A DNA stretch of 64,000 nt, taken from NCBI RefSeq assembly GCF_027568515.1, contig NZ_JANKZF010000001.1:496001-560000 (forward strand), written 5' to 3'. A model generated the notes under the pieces. That model had not been told where the DNA came from. It did not search any database and saw only the letters and a list, made by a program, of their open reading frames with translations. Below are positions 25,456-34,330 of the stretch, piece after piece (the stretch's first letter is position 1; each line of letters opens with the position of its first letter). This DNA is from Arthrobacter sp. HY1533 (GTDB taxonomy: Bacteria > Actinomycetota > Actinomycetes > Actinomycetales > Micrococcaceae). The position numbers were made by a program, and so were the translations under genes.

Positions 25456-28397
25456 CCGCGCTGGACACGCTGGAGAAAGCCTCTGCTCTGAACCACCGAA
25501 GCAGCCGCTTCGCTCGATGGATCAATCCGTGGTTTGCTGTGCTGCGCCTTGCCAAATACGACGCCGTGCGGCACCGCGCAAGGACCATCTTGGCTGTTTT
25601 GCTGGTCGCCTTGCCCATTGCGGCACTGGTCGGCGGGACGGTCTTGACTCAATCCGCAGTGCCCAGCCGCGAGCTTGCCTTGGCTGGCATCCCTAACGGT
25701 GTGCAAGCGGAAGTTACAGCAACCGCTGTCAGTCAAACAGGCCCGCCCTTCGCCCAGATTCCAGAAGGCGCGCCAGGCCCGTGGATGGACGATACCAGCC
25801 AGGTTCCCTCAGCTTTGGCGGAATTGGCAGCGGTCCTTCCGGCAGGAAACCGGCTCCAGCAATACTGGAACTCACCTCAACTGCTGATCACCAATGGTCT
25901 TGATCTCAAGGCCGGGGACGAGGCCAAGGCCGGAGCAGGCGTTGTTGAGTCCGTGGATCTTGCCTCCATCACCACGGCCACGTTGAAGGAAGCAGCCGCA
26001 GAAACGCTGCCTTTCCTGCTGCCGACGCTGATTTCCGGTACGGCGCCGACAGACACCTCAGACATTGTGGTCACCTCCGCTCTGGCCAATCAGCTGGGCA
26101 TCTCAGAAGGGGATGTCATCGCCGCTGTGGCCGCGCCCTTCAACGGAACGATGGGCACGGATGGCAGGATCGGGGAAGCAGTACAGGACTCCCAACGCGG
26201 ATACCGGGTCTCCGGCGTCGTGGACAGCGAGGAATCTCAAGCTTGGGCACTTCTGGGTTGGATCTCCGCCATGGCCACTCAGAGCCCGGCTGGCGTGGAC
26301 GGCCACTGGCTTGTCGTGGGCAGCGAACCCGTGACATGGGAACAAGCCAAAGAGCTCAACCAACTTCAGGCCTTCGCCGTCTCACGCCATGTGCTGGAAA
26401 ACTACCCGTCAGCCGAGGAACTGTACCCCGTCCCCGTGAATCCCGTGGCGGTGCTGGGCCGCATCGCCGCTCTTGCCGTGACAGGAATAGTCGGCACCAT
26501 GCTGGTTTTGTTCCTCGTCACCCCTGCCTTCGCAGTCTCCACCGAGCAATCCCGGCGCATGCTGGGCCTGGCAGCGGCCACGGGAGCAACGCCGCGCGAC
26601 ATGAAGAGAATCGTCACGGCCCAGGGTCTCGTAGTCGGTATGGCCGGTGGCATCCTGGGCGCCGTTCTGGGGTCAGTTGCCGGGATCATTGCCCGCGCGG
26701 CCGCTGAGGACGGGCCCACCCAATTTCCCTGGTGGATTCTGCCGCTGGGTGTGGCCATCGCCGTAGTGCTCGGTGCTATCGCGACTTGTGTCCCTGCCCG
26801 CACCGCCTCGCGCATGGCACCGGTCGATGCGCTCAAGGACCGCCCCACCACGCCGCAGAAAAGCCCCCAAAGTCCTGTTCGACGCCGGATGGCCGGTTTC
26901 ACCGGTCCACTGCTGTTGCTCGCCGGGGTGGCTTGTGCGGTGTTGTCACTGACCTTGCCACTACCCGAGATCGTTATCTCTGCGGAAAACTCTGGCCGCA
27001 CGGGCCGGGGCGGCATAGTGGTGATGCTCGTGGTGTTGGGGCTGCTGCTGGTGGTGGCCGGAGTGCTGCTCAGCCTGAAATCGCTGGTGGCTTTGACTGG
27101 CAGGCTCTCCGGGCGGATGCCGATGCTGCCCCGGCTTGCCCTGCGGGACGCGGTGGACCACAGCTCCAGGTTCCTGCCTGCCGCAGCGGGAATCCTCGTG
27201 TCCGTCATGGCCGCATCCTTCCTGGCTGTGACGATCGGTTCACTGGTAGCTAATGAACATGACAAGTCCGGCTCAATGGTTGCCGGCAGCAGCTTTGTTG
27301 TGGGGCCCAACGTTCCGGTCTCCGCCAACTTTGACCGGCTGGTCATTGACAGCACCATTGCCACGCTGGGTAAGTCGTTTCCGGTTACAGCACACCATCC
27401 CATCTTCACAACTCCCAGTGACGGCCCACTGTACCTGGCAGCGATCATGCCCGAAGACCGGTCCTGCCCGGACGGATTGGCCCCTGATACGGCGTCGGCG
27501 GTTAACATAGGCGCACCATTGAACTGTGTAGGGGATGGTACGGAATTCAGGCCAGGTCTCGGCCTTGCTTGGTGGGGTGGCACTGAGGTTTTCATCATAA
27601 ACGCCGACGCGCTGCGTTCCTCAGGGCGCCCCGGTGCTGAAGAGGCTGCCAAAGTGCTTGAGGCCGGAGGCGCCGTCGTCAACAACGCGGCAATGCTCTC
27701 CCAACAGGGAACCGTGCGGATTGCCACCTCAACCAACCGCTTTCCTGATACGAAAAATGCCCAGGACATTGCGGTGGTGCCCGGCGCCTTCATGCGGGGA
27801 TTCACCCCCTACCTCACCATCTCCCCTGAGACTGCGGCATCCCTAGGCATAGAAGATCCTGGGTATGTGGGAGAGTTCGTAGTGGCTGCGGAAGGAACAA
27901 CGCCGGGTGGTCTTGCCCAGGCCTCGGCGCTGATCAGGGCCGACAACAACTTGGTGATGGTGGGTCGCGAGACCTTCCCGTACCCGTGGGGAGACATGGG
28001 GATGCTGATTCCGCTGGCCCTTCTGGCAGCGTTGGCGGTGGCTGCAGCCACCATCTCCATCCTGCTTGCTCGGACACAATCAGTGCGTGATGCCGCAACC
28101 ATGCACGCTGTGGGTGCCACCCCACGCTTCCTGCGCCGGTACACACTGGTCCAGGCCGGTGTGGTGCTCGGCGCCGGCGTGCCACTGGGTGCGCTCACCG
28201 GCGTGGGGCTCGGCGCATTCCTCATCGCATGGAATCGCAGAACCGGCGGTGCGGCTGGAGGCGGGGCATGGCTTGAGACTGTGCCGCTGTGGAGCGTTCA
28301 AGGTGGGCTGGTTGTGGCAGTGGTTGCCGCCGGTCTTCTCACAGCGTTCATCATTGGACGCCCGCCCAAGGCGATATCGCGCAGGTCGATCGACTAA
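25452..28397 (+). CDS. Large FtsX-type ABC transporter permease
   Basis: 981-residue membrane protein. An N-terminal helix (RTILAVLLVALPIAALVGG) is followed by an extracytoplasmic domain of about 250 residues, a central FtsX block of transmembrane helices (IAALAVTGIVGTMLVLFLVT, VVGMAGGILGAVLGSVAGI, ILPLGVAIAVVLGAIATC), two more helices, a second extracytoplasmic domain of about 240 residues, and a C-terminal FtsX block (LIPLALLAALAVAAATISIL and following). Duplicated FtsX halves on one chain are typical of large MacB-like exporters acting on peptides, lipids or antibiotics. The substrate is not predictable. Codon use is a little less GC-biased than in the dcw genes. Confidence 0.9.
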   Translation: MTALDTLEKASALNHRSSRFARWINPWFAVLRLAKYDAVRHRARTILAVLLVALPIAALVGGTVLTQSAVPSRELALAGIPNGVQAEVTATAVSQTGPPFAQIPEGAPGPWMDDTSQVPSALAELAAVLPAGNRLQQYWNSPQLLITNGLDLKAGDEAKAGAGVVESVDLASITTATLKEAAAETLPFLLPTLISGTAPTDTSDIVVTSALANQLGISEGDVIAAVAAPFNGTMGTDGRIGEAVQDSQRGYRVSGVVDSEESQAWALLGWISAMATQSPAGVDGHWLVVGSEPVTWEQAKELNQLQAFAVSRHVLENYPSAEELYPVPVNPVAVLGRIAALAVTGIVGTMLVLFLVTPAFAVSTEQSRRMLGLAAATGATPRDMKRIVTAQGLVVGMAGGILGAVLGSVAGIIARAAAEDGPTQFPWWILPLGVAIAVVLGAIATCVPARTASRMAPVDALKDRPTTPQKSPQSPVRRRMAGFTGPLLLLAGVACAVLSLTLPLPEIVISAENSGRTGRGGIVVMLVVLGLLLVVAGVLLSLKSLVALTGRLSGRMPMLPRLALRDAVDHSSRFLPAAAGILVSVMAASFLAVTIGSLVANEHDKSGSMVAGSSFVVGPNVPVSANFDRLVIDSTIATLGKSFPVTAHHPIFTTPSDGPLYLAAIMPEDRSCPDGLAPDTASAVNIGAPLNCVGDGTEFRPGLGLAWWGGTEVFIINADALRSSGRPGAEEAAKVLEAGGAVVNNAAMLSQQGTVRIATSTNRFPDTKNAQDIAVVPGAFMRGFTPYLTISPETAASLGIEDPGYVGEFVVAAEGTTPGGLAQASALIRADNNLVMVGRETFPYPWGDMGMLIPLALLAALAVAAATISILLARTQSVRDAATMHAVGATPRFLRRYTLVQAGVVLGAGVPLGALTGVGLGAFLIAWNRRTGGAAGGGAWLETVPLWSVQGGLVVAVVAAGLLTAFIIGRPPKAISRRSID

Positions 28398-28412
28398 CGC
28401 TCAACGGGCAGA

Positions 28413-28501
28413 CCATTGCCTCAGGGTCTGGGCAGGTTTCCCAGCCCCTGAGGCAATGGACCATGCCAAAAACAGAAGAAGGGCCCCATCGGGGCCCTTC
28501 T
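28413..28501. terminator. Two hairpins between convergent permease and DUF3040 genes
   Basis: First, ccattgcctcagg (28413-28425) pairs with 28447-28459 around an inner ctggg/cccag stem. Second, agaagggcccc (28477-28487) pairs with 28491-28501 with a three-base loop; on the minus strand this one runs into a T-rich stretch (ctgtttttgg). Together they form a bidirectional terminator. Confidence 0.75.
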
Positions 28502-28557
28502 GCCTTGCTGCCTATTGGCGCGCGCAAGCTGCGCGCCATGCCTGTGGGGAATTGCGC

Positions 28558-28935
28558 CTATTGTTCCCGGCGCCGTTCCTCCCACTTTTCCTCAAGCCCG
28601 TTCATGAAGCCGCTCTTTTGCTTCGTGTGGCCCTTGGCCCCCGGCGCGGTGCCGTCCTGCGGCTGCGCACCGAACTTGGGCTTCGCAATGGCAATGTAGA
28701 CACCGCCGCCCATGACCAGGAATCCGAGGATTCCCAAGGGGATGACTTGCAGCGCCACGCCGCCGAGCAGTACCAGCAGGCCAGTGATCATGACCAGCAC
28801 GCCGATGACAATGTTGCGTGTGGACATGGAGCGTGCGGGCGCCGACGACAAGGCGTTGGCAAACTTGGGATCTTCCGCATGCAGCTGCTGTTCCAGCTGG
28901 TCCAGCAGTCTCTGCTCGTGCTCAGAGAGGGGCAT
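28558..28935 (-). CDS. DUF3040 domain membrane protein
   Basis: 125-residue actinobacterial protein starting with the family signature MPLSEHEQRLLDQLEQQL and continuing with HAEDPKFANAL. Two adjacent hydrophobic segments (NIVIGVLVMITGLLVLLGGV and IPLGILGFLVMGGGVYIAIA) form a hairpin in the membrane; the C-terminal 40 residues are basic and polar. The function of DUF3040 is not known. It stands next to dinB near the mraZ end of the dcw cluster. Confidence 0.88.
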   Translation of the reverse strand: MPLSEHEQRLLDQLEQQLHAEDPKFANALSSAPARSMSTRNIVIGVLVMITGLLVLLGGVALQVIPLGILGFLVMGGGVYIAIAKPKFGAQPQDGTAPGAKGHTKQKSGFMNGLEEKWEERRREQ

Positions 28936-29168
28936 GACGACCTCCTTCAGGTCAGGGCCGTGGCGTCTGCACTCATTAACGCCTTTGCCTGCCCAATGGT
29001 TCCCCGAGAGCCTGGCCGGGAGGGTATTAATCCCGGCGGCCGACGAGCGCCAATGAGTCGCAAAGTCATCATTGAGTTAACTCCTACCACTAACAATAGG
29101 CGGGATTTCCCCGAACTGAAACCCGGACCCGCAACCCTGTTGAAAGGCCCGTAATGCGGGCCCCGCAG

Positions 29169-30380
29169 CTACCCGGGAGGGGGCGGTTTGAGCAGCCGTG
29201 CGGGGACAATTTTGGCACTGCCAAACCGGGCGGCAATGGCGTCCCCCACGAGCTCGGCGTTGCGGGAATTGCCGTCCCGCGGGTCCAGCGTGAACTGCAG
29301 CGGTGCGCGGTCCGTGGACTCCAGCCGTTCCATGCGCACGCCAATGAGCCGCACCGCCTGGGGCCGGTTGCCGAGCGAGTGCAGCAGGGCCACGGCGCCG
29401 GCGTAGATCTGGGCCGCACTGTCCGTGCCGGCACTCAGCCCCTTGGACCGGGAGACGGTGGTGAAGTCGGCGTACTTGATCTTCAGGGCCAGCGTGTGGC
29501 CGCCCATGCCCGAGGCCCGCAGCCGACCGGCAACCCGGTGCGAGAGGCGCAGCAGTTCCCGGGTGAGGATGTCGTCGTCGTGCGTGTCGACGGCGAATGT
29601 CTCCTCCGCGCCGATGCTTTTCTCCTGGTGTTCGGGCGTGACGGCGCGCGGGTCAATCCCCCACGACAATGCGTACAGCGACGCGCCCGTGCTGCCGAGC
29701 GCCTTTTGCAGCACGGCCTGCGGCGTGGCGGCAACGTCGGACACGGTGAAGATGCCCAGTCGTGCCAGCACCTCCCGGGTCTTGGCTCCCACGCCCCACA
29801 GCGCCTCGACGGGCAGCGTGTGCAGGTACTCCACTGTGCGCTCCTTTTCGATCAGGAGCATGCCGTTGGGCTTGCAACGGGTGGAGGCCACCTTGGCCAC
29901 GAACTTGCTGGCCGCAATGCCCACCGACGCCGTGATCCCCACCTCGGCCAATATGCGGGCCCGGATGAGCGCCCCTATCTCCAGCGGCGTGCCAAGCCTC
30001 CGCAACGATCCGCTGATGTCCAGAAAGGCCTCGTCAACACTGAGCTGCTCAACAGTGTCGGTGATGGAGTGAAACACGGCCATGACCTGCCCGGAGACTT
30101 CCTGGTACACGCCGTGCCGCGGCTCAATGACGACGGCGGTGGGGCACATCCGCAGTGCCGTGGACATGGGCATGGCCGAGCGCACGCCCACGGCCCGCGC
30201 CTCATAGGAGGCCGACAGCACCACGGAGCGCCCCGCGGGATGGCCCACGATGATCATCTTCCCGGCCAGTTCGGGGCGGGAGCGCAGTTCCACCGAGACA
30301 AAAAATGCGTCCATGTCCACGTGCATCACTGTGCAGCCGCGCTGGTCCGGCGCGGCCCGCGGCCCTTGTTCCACATTCAC
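29169..30380 (-). CDS. dinB: DNA polymerase IV (Y-family translesion polymerase)
   Basis: Error-prone polymerase that bypasses lesions. 403 residues. The N-terminal catalytic motif MHVDMDAFFVSVELRSRPEL carries the first metal-binding Asp; SVDEAFLDISG carries the second Asp/Glu pair near residue 115; the steric-gate Phe is in AFFVSVE. SVGIAASKFVAKVAS and the helix-hairpin-helix LPVEALWGVGAKTREVLARL follow, then the little-finger domain. No obvious C-terminal sliding-clamp QxxLF motif is seen. No LexA-type box was recognised in the 134-base upstream gap. Confidence 0.95.
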   Translation of the reverse strand: MNVEQGPRAAPDQRGCTVMHVDMDAFFVSVELRSRPELAGKMIIVGHPAGRSVVLSASYEARAVGVRSAMPMSTALRMCPTAVVIEPRHGVYQEVSGQVMAVFHSITDTVEQLSVDEAFLDISGSLRRLGTPLEIGALIRARILAEVGITASVGIAASKFVAKVASTRCKPNGMLLIEKERTVEYLHTLPVEALWGVGAKTREVLARLGIFTVSDVAATPQAVLQKALGSTGASLYALSWGIDPRAVTPEHQEKSIGAEETFAVDTHDDDILTRELLRLSHRVAGRLRASGMGGHTLALKIKYADFTTVSRSKGLSAGTDSAAQIYAGAVALLHSLGNRPQAVRLIGVRMERLESTDRAPLQFTLDPRDGNSRNAELVGDAIAARFGSAKIVPARLLKPPPPG

Positions 30381-30514
30381 CCTCCAAGTCTAGTGAGGCG
30401 CGGCGCGGGAGGGTGCGTGGTGAGTTGCGCAACAGGCTCCGGTGCGCGCGGGCCGGTCATGGGTAAACTGGTCAAGATGTCACCGCACCGGCACCGGCAG
30501 CTAAGGAATCAGCA

Positions 30515-31084
30515 ATGACAAACTCCACTTCCCGCCCCGGGCTTCGGGCCGCCTTGACGCGCAGGGGCCTGATGGCCGCCTCGGCAAGCGCCGCCGTCGT
30601 GCTCCTGGCCGCCTGCTCCGGCACCCCGGGCGACGGCGCATCCACCGCCGCCACCACGACCGCACCCGCGACGGCAGTTTCCAGCGCGTCCGCCGCGCCG
30701 AGCGCCTCCCCCACAGCCGGCACGGGCACGCCCACAGCCGAGTCCGCGATCAAGGAACTCGTTGCAGGCTTCCCGGCCACGGCCGTTCCGCTCATGAAGG
30801 GCGCCGAGATCCAGGCCACGAGCATTGCTCATGCCGGCCCCGTGTCCACGGCCTCCATGACGGCGACCATCACCGACACGTCGGCAAACGTCCTGGCCCA
30901 CTACACCAAGGTCTTCACCGACCAGGGCTTTGCGGCCCAGCCCGGGGACTCCGTGGACGGCGTGCCCCTGAAGACGTTTGTGCGCACGGGCGGCCAGGAA
31001 ATCGCCACCGTCTCTGTGGTGCAGACCGGCTCCACAGCCACGTTCACCATTGGGGCCACGCTGCTGCAGGCCTCCTTCAAGTAG
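30515..31084 (+). CDS. Secreted lipoprotein of unknown function
   Basis: 189 residues. A signal peptide with arginines (LRAALTRRGLMAASASAAVV) is followed by the lipobox LLAAC, so Cys near residue 35 should be lipidated. A Thr/Ser/Ala/Pro-rich linker leads to a compact domain of about 120 residues (AIKELVAGFPATAVPLMKGA ... FTIGATLLQASFK). The paired arginines before the hydrophobic core could allow Tat export. ATG 30515 follows AAGGA. I do not recognise the C-terminal domain. It lies 59 bases before the prenyl synthase gene and may be co-transcribed with it. Confidence 0.82.
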   Translation: MTNSTSRPGLRAALTRRGLMAASASAAVVLLAACSGTPGDGASTAATTTAPATAVSSASAAPSASPTAGTGTPTAESAIKELVAGFPATAVPLMKGAEIQATSIAHAGPVSTASMTATITDTSANVLAHYTKVFTDQGFAAQPGDSVDGVPLKTFVRTGGQEIATVSVVQTGSTATFTIGATLLQASFK

Positions 31085-31143
31085 CAACATCCCCCGCGCC
31101 TGCCGCGGACAGGCACCTCCCAGAGCAAGGAACCCCACACAGC

Positions 31144-32247
31144 ATGACCGTTTCCCCCGCCCCGAACGGCGCCGAGCTGGATGCCGAACGCGACGACTAC
31201 ATTGCCGCCGTTGCAGCGCAGCTGGAACGCTTCCTGGATGAAAAGCACCAGCTGCTGGCAACAATTTCGCCGGCAACCCTGGTCCTGGTCGATTCCATCA
31301 AGACCCTTGTCACCGGCGGCAAGCGCATGCGGGCGCTGCTGTGCTACTGGGGCTGGCGCGGGGCAGGCGGCGCAGCGGGCGCAGAGGCCGTGATCCAGGC
31401 CGGTGCCGCCCTGGAATTGTTCCAGGCCGCGGCCCTCATCCACGACGACATCATCGACCGTTCGGACACGCGCCGTGGCGGCCCCAGCGTACACCGCCAG
31501 TTCAGTGCGCTGCACGCCGGCAGCGGCTGGGCCCTGGACGATGAGCGCTTTGGCCATGCCGCCGCCATCCTGACGGGCGACTTGTGCCTGTCGCTGAGCG
31601 AGGAAATGTTTGCCCGCATTGGCGCGAGTGCCGGAAGCCGGGCCCGCGAGGTCTTCAACCTGATGCGCACCGAGGTCATGGCCGGGCAGTACCTGGACAT
31701 CCTGGAGGAAGTGGCGGGCCCGTCCAAGCCGCACGGAACGGCCGTGGCTCGGGCCTCGGCAATCATCCGCTACAAGAGCGCGAAGTACTCCTCCGAACAC
31801 CCGCTGGTGCTGGGCGGCGCCCTGGCCGGTGCGAACAACACCCTGCTGGCGGGCTACAGTGCGTTTGCACTCCCCCTCGGCGAGGCCTTCCAGCTGCGCG
31901 ACGACGTGCTGGGCGTCTTTGGCGACCCAGCACTGACGGGCAAGCCCGCCGGGGACGATCTCCGCGAGGGCAAGCGGACGGTCCTGGTGGGCCTGGCCAT
32001 CGACGCGGCGGGCCCAGAGGACCGGGACTTCCTGGATGGCAACCTGGGCCGGCAGGACCTCAGCGACGCCGAGGTGGCCCGCCTGTGCTCCATCATGGTT
32101 GAGTCCGGGGCGCTGGCCGGAACCGAGGAAATGATCTCGGCGCTCAGCACCCAGGCGTTTGCGGCACTGGACGCACTGCCCATTGACCGCACTGTGTCGC
32201 AGGCTCTCTCGGCGCTGGGCCAGGCGGCGGTTTCGCGTTTGTCCTGA
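31144..32247 (+). CDS. idsA: Trans-polyprenyl diphosphate synthase (IdsA-like)
   Basis: Head-to-tail condensation of isopentenyl diphosphate with allylic diphosphates to make geranylgeranyl- or longer prenyl diphosphates. 367 residues. First Asp-rich motif ALIHDDIIDRSDTRRGGP near residue 100, second motif QLRDDVLGVFGDP near 250, and VTGGKRMRALLCYWG upstream. Gene order with the Rv2175c-like gene and pknL matches the idsA2-Rv2175c-pknL region of mycobacteria. Product chain length cannot be fixed by eye. Confidence 0.9.
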   Translation: MTVSPAPNGAELDAERDDYIAAVAAQLERFLDEKHQLLATISPATLVLVDSIKTLVTGGKRMRALLCYWGWRGAGGAAGAEAVIQAGAALELFQAAALIHDDIIDRSDTRRGGPSVHRQFSALHAGSGWALDDERFGHAAAILTGDLCLSLSEEMFARIGASAGSRAREVFNLMRTEVMAGQYLDILEEVAGPSKPHGTAVARASAIIRYKSAKYSSEHPLVLGGALAGANNTLLAGYSAFALPLGEAFQLRDDVLGVFGDPALTGKPAGDDLREGKRTVLVGLAIDAAGPEDRDFLDGNLGRQDLSDAEVARLCSIMVESGALAGTEEMISALSTQAFAALDALPIDRTVSQALSALGQAAVSRLS

Positions 32248-32265
32248 GCTGGCAGGAAATGATTA

Positions 32266-32315
32266 AAACAATGCCGGCCCGGGCACTTGGAAAAGTGCCC
32301 GGGCCGGCATTGTTT
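32266..32315. terminator. Bidirectional terminator between idsA and the Rv2175c-like gene
   Basis: 23-base perfect arms (32266-32288 and 32293-32315), core atgccggcccgggcac, with a four-base loop. AAAA before and TTT after the GC stem supply U tracts for both converging genes. Confidence 0.9.
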
Positions 32316-32336
32316 GTTTCACCGACGGTGCCGGTT

Positions 32337-32690
32337 CTACCAGCCCAGGGCCGCCGCGCGGCGGCGGATTTCCGTCTTGCGCCCTTCGCGCAGGGCATCA
32401 ACCGGACGCCCCGGCAGTGACTCATCGACGGTGAAGAGCCACAGGATGGCTTCCTCATCCTCGAAGCCTGCATCACGGAGCACCGTGATGGTGCCGCGCA
32501 GGCTTTCCAGGACATGGTCCCCGGAAATGAACTCGGCGGGCACGGCCCGGATGTTGCGCTCGCCCACGCGGGCCGCAAGCAGCGTACCGTCCTTGACGAG
32601 GGCGTGGACTTTGGTGACCGGGACGTCAAGCATTTCTGCGACGTCGGGCAGGGGCAACCATTCACTGACTACTGATTCGACATTACTCAC
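32337..32690 (-). CDS. Rv2175c-like DNA-binding protein
   Basis: About 117 residues. An N-terminal winged-helix/excisionase-like segment (SEWLPLPDVAEMLDVPVTKV, then HALVKDGTLLAARVG) is followed by the conserved C-terminal domain with DEEAILWLFTVDESLPGRPV and REGRKTEIRRRAAALGW. Start chosen at GTG 32690 (MSNVESVV); ATG 32708 adds six residues. In M. tuberculosis Rv2175c binds DNA and is phosphorylated by the neighbouring kinase PknL; the same partner is encoded here at 34331, so the relation is likely conserved. Confidence 0.86.
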   Translation of the reverse strand: MSNVESVVSEWLPLPDVAEMLDVPVTKVHALVKDGTLLAARVGERNIRAVPAEFISGDHVLESLRGTITVLRDAGFEDEEAILWLFTVDESLPGRPVDALREGRKTEIRRRAAALGW

Positions 32691-32850
32691 ACACAAAGGT
32701 TCCCACATATTGCCGCAGAGCGTATAAATATTGGTTCGAATTCACTTTATCGACTCATTGCCGCGGCATTTGGTGTAAATTCACTTCTAGTCACATTGGC
32801 AACACCATCAACATTGGTCTCGTCCGTAACGGAAATTTGAGGTAGCACCC

Positions 32851-34239
32851 ATGACTCCCCCACGCCCCTCCACGCCCAGCGGAAAACAGCTGGCGGCTGT
32901 AGCCACGGCAGCCATCCCCGTGGTCATGCTTTCGTCCCTGGCCATGGCAGGCGGCGCCTCGGCAGCCCCCGCCAAGGCAGAGGTCCTCCCGCAGGGAGCC
33001 CACGGCACCCTCGACGGCAAGGCCGTGCTGGCCGCCGTCAAGGCCCGCACCGCCGGCAGCAGCATCCCGGCCGCAGTTGTTGCCGGTTCGGTTCCCCGCG
33101 CCGTCACGGCGGCCAAGCCCGCCGCGCTCAAGGCCCAGTCCCAGTCAGCCACCAAGCACACAGTGGTTGCAGGCGACACCGTCTCCGGCATCGCAGCCAC
33201 CCACGGGGTTTCCGTGGCTTCGATTCTGACGCGCAACAACATCTCGGCGACCTCGATCATCCGCCCGGGCCAGGTCCTGGTGGTTTCCGGCCCCGCAGCC
33301 GCGGCCCCCGCAGCCGCCTCCGCCACGGCAGATTCCAGCCACGTGGTCCGCGCCGGCGAGACGCTCAGCGGCATCGCCGCACAGAACAACGTCAGCCTTT
33401 CGACCGTGTTTGCCCTCAACGGCATGGACGGCGGCACCGTGATCCACCCGGGCCAGAAGATCAAGGTGGGCGGCACGGCGAAGGCAGCCGCAGCACCTGC
33501 TGCAAAGCCCGCAGCCTCCACGGGCGGCGGCTACGTCATCAAGGCCGGAGACACGCTCTCGGCCATCGCCGCCGCACACAACGTGAGCCTGGCGGCCCTG
33601 GCCTCGGCCAATGGAACCTCCGCCAACGGCACCATTTACGCCGGCAAGACGCTGACCATCCCCGGCGTCTCAGCAGCCGCAGCGGACATCGCGCCCATCT
33701 CGCAGGCTTCCCCCGCGCCGGAATCGGCACCCGTGGAACTGAGCGCCGACCAGCAGGTGCCCAGCACCTTCCTGCACTACACGTACCCCGACGCCGTGGT
33801 CAACGACGCGAACCGCAACAAGGCGGCACTGCTGGGTGCACCGTCGCCCACGCGTGGCGACATGAAGGAAATGGTGGCACGCACGGCCGCCTCCATGGGC
33901 GTGGACCCGGCCCTGGCCCTGGCATTCGCGCAGCAGGAGTCCGGCTTCAACCACCAGTCGGTCTCCCCCGCCAATGCAATTGGCACCATGCAGGTCATAC
34001 CGTCCGCCGGTGAATGGGCCTCGGGACTTGTGGGCCGCAAGCTGAACCTGCTGGACCCGCAGGACAACGTCACGGCGGGCGTCGCGATCATCCGCGCGCT
34101 GCACCAGGGCGCACCCAGCGAGGAAGCCGCCATTGCCGGCTACTACCAGGGCCAGTACTCGGTCAGCGTCAACGGCATGTTCCCGGACACCGTGAACTAC
34201 GTGGCCGGCATCAAGGCCAACCGCGAACTGTTCCGCTAA
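32851..34239 (+). CDS. Secreted LysM-repeat lytic transglycosylase
   Basis: Cell-wall lytic enzyme, 462 residues. Sec-type signal peptide (LAAVATAAIPVVMLSSLAMA, then GGASAAPAK) and an Ala-rich spacer. Three LysM peptidoglycan-binding repeats begin at about residues 108 (HTVVAGDTVSGIAATHGV), 167 (HVVRAGETLSGIAAQNNV) and 229 (YVIKAGDTLSAIAAAHNV). A C-terminal SLT domain has LALAFAQQESGFNHQSVSPA, in which the Glu of QQES is the expected catalytic acid, then GTMQVIPSAG and AGYYQGQYSV. ATG 32851 follows GAGG. Its position beside a PASTA kinase that senses peptidoglycan fragments is suggestive. Confidence 0.92.
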   Translation: MTPPRPSTPSGKQLAAVATAAIPVVMLSSLAMAGGASAAPAKAEVLPQGAHGTLDGKAVLAAVKARTAGSSIPAAVVAGSVPRAVTAAKPAALKAQSQSATKHTVVAGDTVSGIAATHGVSVASILTRNNISATSIIRPGQVLVVSGPAAAAPAAASATADSSHVVRAGETLSGIAAQNNVSLSTVFALNGMDGGTVIHPGQKIKVGGTAKAAAAPAAKPAASTGGGYVIKAGDTLSAIAAAHNVSLAALASANGTSANGTIYAGKTLTIPGVSAAAADIAPISQASPAPESAPVELSADQQVPSTFLHYTYPDAVVNDANRNKAALLGAPSPTRGDMKEMVARTAASMGVDPALALAFAQQESGFNHQSVSPANAIGTMQVIPSAGEWASGLVGRKLNLLDPQDNVTAGVAIIRALHQGAPSEEAAIAGYYQGQYSVSVNGMFPDTVNYVAGIKANRELFR

Positions 34240-34270
34240 AAACGGCGCAAACTTCCGCTTTGGACGAAAA

Positions 34271-34302
34271 GGGACCGCCGGCACAGTGTTGCCGGCGGTC
34301 CC
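34271..34302. terminator. Hairpin after the LysM-transglycosylase gene
   Basis: gggaccgccggca (34271-34283) pairs with 34290-34302 across a six-base loop. Only a weak T run follows. It ends 17 bases before the putative -10 of the kinase gene. Confidence 0.6.
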
Positions 34303-34318
34303 TCCCCGTTTGAACTCC

Positions 34319-34324
34319 TATGCT
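34319..34324 (+). promoter_or_regulatory. Putative -10 box of a leaderless kinase transcript
   Basis: TATGCT ends six bases before GTG 34331. In Actinobacteria this spacing places the transcription start on the start codon. No separate ribosome site with normal spacing is present. Confidence 0.5.
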
Positions 34325-34330
34325 GGAAGG

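Noticed and set aside
26402-27805. 467-codon minus-strand open frame
   Set aside because: Antisense to the ABC permease; no family resemblance.
32709-32850. c-di-AMP (ydaO-type) riboswitch before the LysM-transglycosylase gene
   Set aside because: Such riboswitches often precede actinobacterial wall hydrolases, but the gap is only about 140 bases, AT-rich, and lacks the recognisable conserved core.
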